A DNA stretch of 64,000 nt. Origin: Sphingobium arseniciresistens. GTDB lineage: Bacteria > Pseudomonadota > Alphaproteobacteria > Sphingomonadales > Sphingomonadaceae. A program made the translations under genes and the position numbers. Below, piece after piece: positions 62,319-64,000 of the stretch. How positions within the stretch are numbered: position 1 is the stretch's first letter; every line of letters begins with the position of its first letter. The notes below the pieces were generated by a model that was given only the letters and a program-made list of their open reading frames with translations, did not search any database and was not told where the DNA came from. Location: contig JARFNK010000011.1 in assembly GCA_029167225.1 (NCBI GenBank), positions 1-64,000 of the forward strand, read 5' to 3'.

Positions 62319-63134
62319 TCAATGAACGATGAGGACCGGCGTGGTGTGCCGGTTGCGAATGACTTCATCCGTCACGCCGCCAAAGACGCTCTCCCTAATC
62401 GGTGAATGCCCAAATCCACCCAGAATGATCAGGTCGGCATTGCCCGCCACCGCATGTGCCAGCAGCGTGGCAGCGACAGTCTCATGCTCGGCTCTCGCAA
62501 GGCTTTGCCTCGCATTTAGGTTCCGTGCCTGGAGCCGGGCGCACATATCGTCCGCGGACGTCCGCAAGATCGGCGATCCGGGCAACGGCAGGACCGAGAT
62601 CAGATCGAACTCAGCGTCGCTTGCACACAGCGTCAAGGCGCAGTCCAGGGCACGCGTCACTTCGCGCAGTCCGTCCCAGCCCACGACGAGACGACGAGGG
62701 CGACCCTCCAGGCCGGCAGGCGGCAGAAGGAGGATCGGTTTACCGGACAGGAGGAGGAGTTTCTGGAGGAGCATGTGATAAAGGTCGGCGTCGGCGAACG
62801 TGTCGATCGGACCGACAAGCAGCATGTCATGGCAACGCGATTGACGCACCACGGCGCTCAGAGCGGCGTCGACCAGGTCCACGAAGATTCGGACCTCGCA
62901 ATTCTCCTTGCGGGCGACGCTCCAGAGGCGCTTTTCCTTCGCCTCCACAAGCTCGTTGAACCGTTGGGTGGTCAGGTGCCTCGGATATGCGCGTTCGCCC
63001 GCAACGGGCGCGGGCGCTAGAAGCGCGAGAGTCAGTTCAGCCTCGAATATCCTGGCCACGCCCAGCATAGTGTCAGCAAACCCGTCGGTCGCTTCGGTGG
63101 GATCGAAAATCGCCAATATGGAAGAAATCGTCAC
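62319..63134 (-). CDS. Universal stress protein (two UspA domains)
   Basis: 271 residues, two tandem Usp folds. The C-terminal domain has GGFGHSPIRESVFGGVTDEV, the G-x2-G-x9-G-type nucleotide loop, ending TPVLIVH. Beyond the recombination scar, so possibly not part of the transfer element. Confidence 0.88.
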   Translation of the reverse strand: MTISSILAIFDPTEATDGFADTMLGVARIFEAELTLALLAPAPVAGERAYPRHLTTQRFNELVEAKEKRLWSVARKENCEVRIFVDLVDAALSAVVRQSRCHDMLLVGPIDTFADADLYHMLLQKLLLLSGKPILLLPPAGLEGRPRRLVVGWDGLREVTRALDCALTLCASDAEFDLISVLPLPGSPILRTSADDMCARLQARNLNARQSLARAEHETVAATLLAHAVAGNADLIILGGFGHSPIRESVFGGVTDEVIRNRHTTPVLIVH

Positions 63135-63178
63135 AGTCCGGCCTCATTGACAGTGGGTGTCCCGCGCAAGCCTCCAAA

Positions 63179-64000
63179 TCAGCCGCTCCTGGGCGATCGC
63201 AGCAGGATGAGGCCGGGGAGCAGTGGCAGCCACAGCGTGAACAGGCGTGTCAGCATCGTGCCGGCAAAGGCCGCCGCGAGCGGAACGCCGAGATGATGGA
63301 GCATTGCGGTCGATGTTGCTTCGAAGCTGCCCAGGCCCAGCGGAACCGGACCCAGTGTCACCACGATCGACGCCATGACGAGCGCAATGAAGGCCGGCGC
63401 AAAGGGCAGGGCCTGTCCTAGAGCCCGGACACTTGCCCATAGCGTTGCCGCATCGGCCACGAAGACGAACGCGTTAAAGCCTGCCACTTTGAGGATGAGG
63501 GATCGGTCACGAAGCGATTCCGGCGGTGCTTCGCCAACAGTCTGCATGAAAGTCCGCACGACGCCTATTTTCGCCAATGCCGGCGGGAGCGGGCGGCGTC
63601 CCCGGCGACGCAGCCACAGGGCAAGCGCGGGAATGGCGAACGCGACCGCCAGGAATAAGGTCACGGTGCCGGCAATAAGGGGAGACGCCGCGCCATTGTG
63701 CCAAAGCAGGAAGAGCATGAGCAGGGCCAGGATCGCGAAGGCGGCGTAAAAGCCGATCATCGATACGAGCAACGCGGCCACAGCGGCGCCGCGCGGCACA
63801 CCCAGGGCATGAAGCCGATCGACGAGCAGCACATTGCCGCCCATGCCAGCGCTCGGGATGGCCTGATCGGCAAACAGCTTGATCACGGCGATACGGATGA
63901 GCCGGGAGAGGGGCTGCGGCGCGCCGTTCCGGCGCAGTGTCGCCGACCAGCCGCACGCCACGCTCGCATAGGTCGCCAGTTGCAAGCCGAGGATAAGGAT
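63179..64000 (-). CDS. Lysylphosphatidylglycerol synthase-type transmembrane (flippase-like) protein, 5' end outside window
   Basis: At least 273 residues; the frame stays open to the window edge. Several membrane helices (FYAAFAILALLMLFLLWH, FIALVMASIVVTLGPVPLG) and the GLGSFEATSTAMLHHLGVPL motif near the end are typical of the LPG_synthase_TM/UPF0104 family. Only the membrane domain is seen; no synthetase domain follows. Confidence 0.8.
   Translation of the reverse strand: MLILGLQLATYASVACGWSATLRRNGAPQPLSRLIRIAVIKLFADQAIPSAGMGGNVLLVDRLHALGVPRGAAVAALLVSMIGFYAAFAILALLMLFLLWHNGAASPLIAGTVTLFLAVAFAIPALALWLRRRGRRPLPPALAKIGVVRTFMQTVGEAPPESLRDRSLILKVAGFNAFVFVADAATLWASVRALGQALPFAPAFIALVMASIVVTLGPVPLGLGSFEATSTAMLHHLGVPLAAAFAGTMLTRLFTLWLPLLPGLILLRSPRSG

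Noticed and set aside
1..64000. CRISPR arrays, tRNA or rRNA genes
   Set aside because: No regularly spaced repeat-spacer pattern or recognisable RNA gene was seen; short repeats found are leaders or inverted repeats.

Overview
The window reads as accessory DNA of a sphingomonad (Alphaproteobacteria, Sphingomonadaceae). The family match comes from gene content: a lasso peptide cluster of the ABC-plus-isopeptidase type with a FecI/FecR/TonB receptor module, MucR-type regulators, many small conserved hypothetical genes, a PRTRC cassette and a TrwABC-like mobilisation block. Most of it looks like an integrative conjugative element or plasmid. No rRNA, tRNA or CRISPR array was seen.

Layout. 0.25-9.3 kb: lasso peptide locus. 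The precursor, B protein and C cyclase are on the plus strand. Facing them on the minus strand are ECF sigma factor, FecR anti-sigma, TonB receptor and isopeptidase. 9.6-12.9 kb: two tandem nucleotidyltransferase-HEPN fusions, a VapBC pair and a MarR regulator. 13.4-30.3 kb: a long array of mostly plus-strand element genes. It includes two MucR homologues, a Phd/PemK toxin-antitoxin insert, a HerA-like ATPase followed by a seven-repeat Myb/SANT-like protein and an N6-adenine MTase-like protein, a Mom-like protein, a free-standing acyl carrier protein and a PAPS-reductase-like enzyme. 30.5-36.2 kb: complete PRTRC cassette (ParB, E, C, F, B, A, ThiF), which carries ubiquitin-like, E1-like, E2-like and JAMM components. 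36.3-41.1 kb: GHKL ATPase, DUF736 and hypothetical genes. 41.3-46.1 kb: cargo block (SulP transporter with XRE regulator, GTP-dependent PEP carboxykinase, PhnA-like, DUF2171 and DoxX proteins). 46.6-54.2 kb: single-strand binding protein, DUF2493 and small hypothetical genes, several behind a repeated non-coding element. 54.2-61.6 kb: putative oriT, RHH accessory protein, coupling protein, MobF relaxase and tail genes. 61.6-61.8 kb: a recombination scar joining two truncated genes. 62.3-64 kb: universal stress protein and a flippase-like membrane protein cut by the window end.

How it works together (inference from family knowledge): the lasso peptide is made by A, B and C. Its uptake through the TonB receptor would signal through FecR to the ECF sigma factor, and the S9 isopeptidase would open the imported lasso. 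The PRTRC genes, ssb, ParB, ATPases and relaxase block would serve maintenance and transfer of the element.

Two non-coding families stand out: nine purine-rich (G/A) leaders just upstream of element genes, and four copies of an inverted-repeat element with AATTTT/AAAAT arms. Several genes are visibly broken: Nudix, two small genes at 26.5-27.0 kb, and the MHYT-like and RimK-like fragments.
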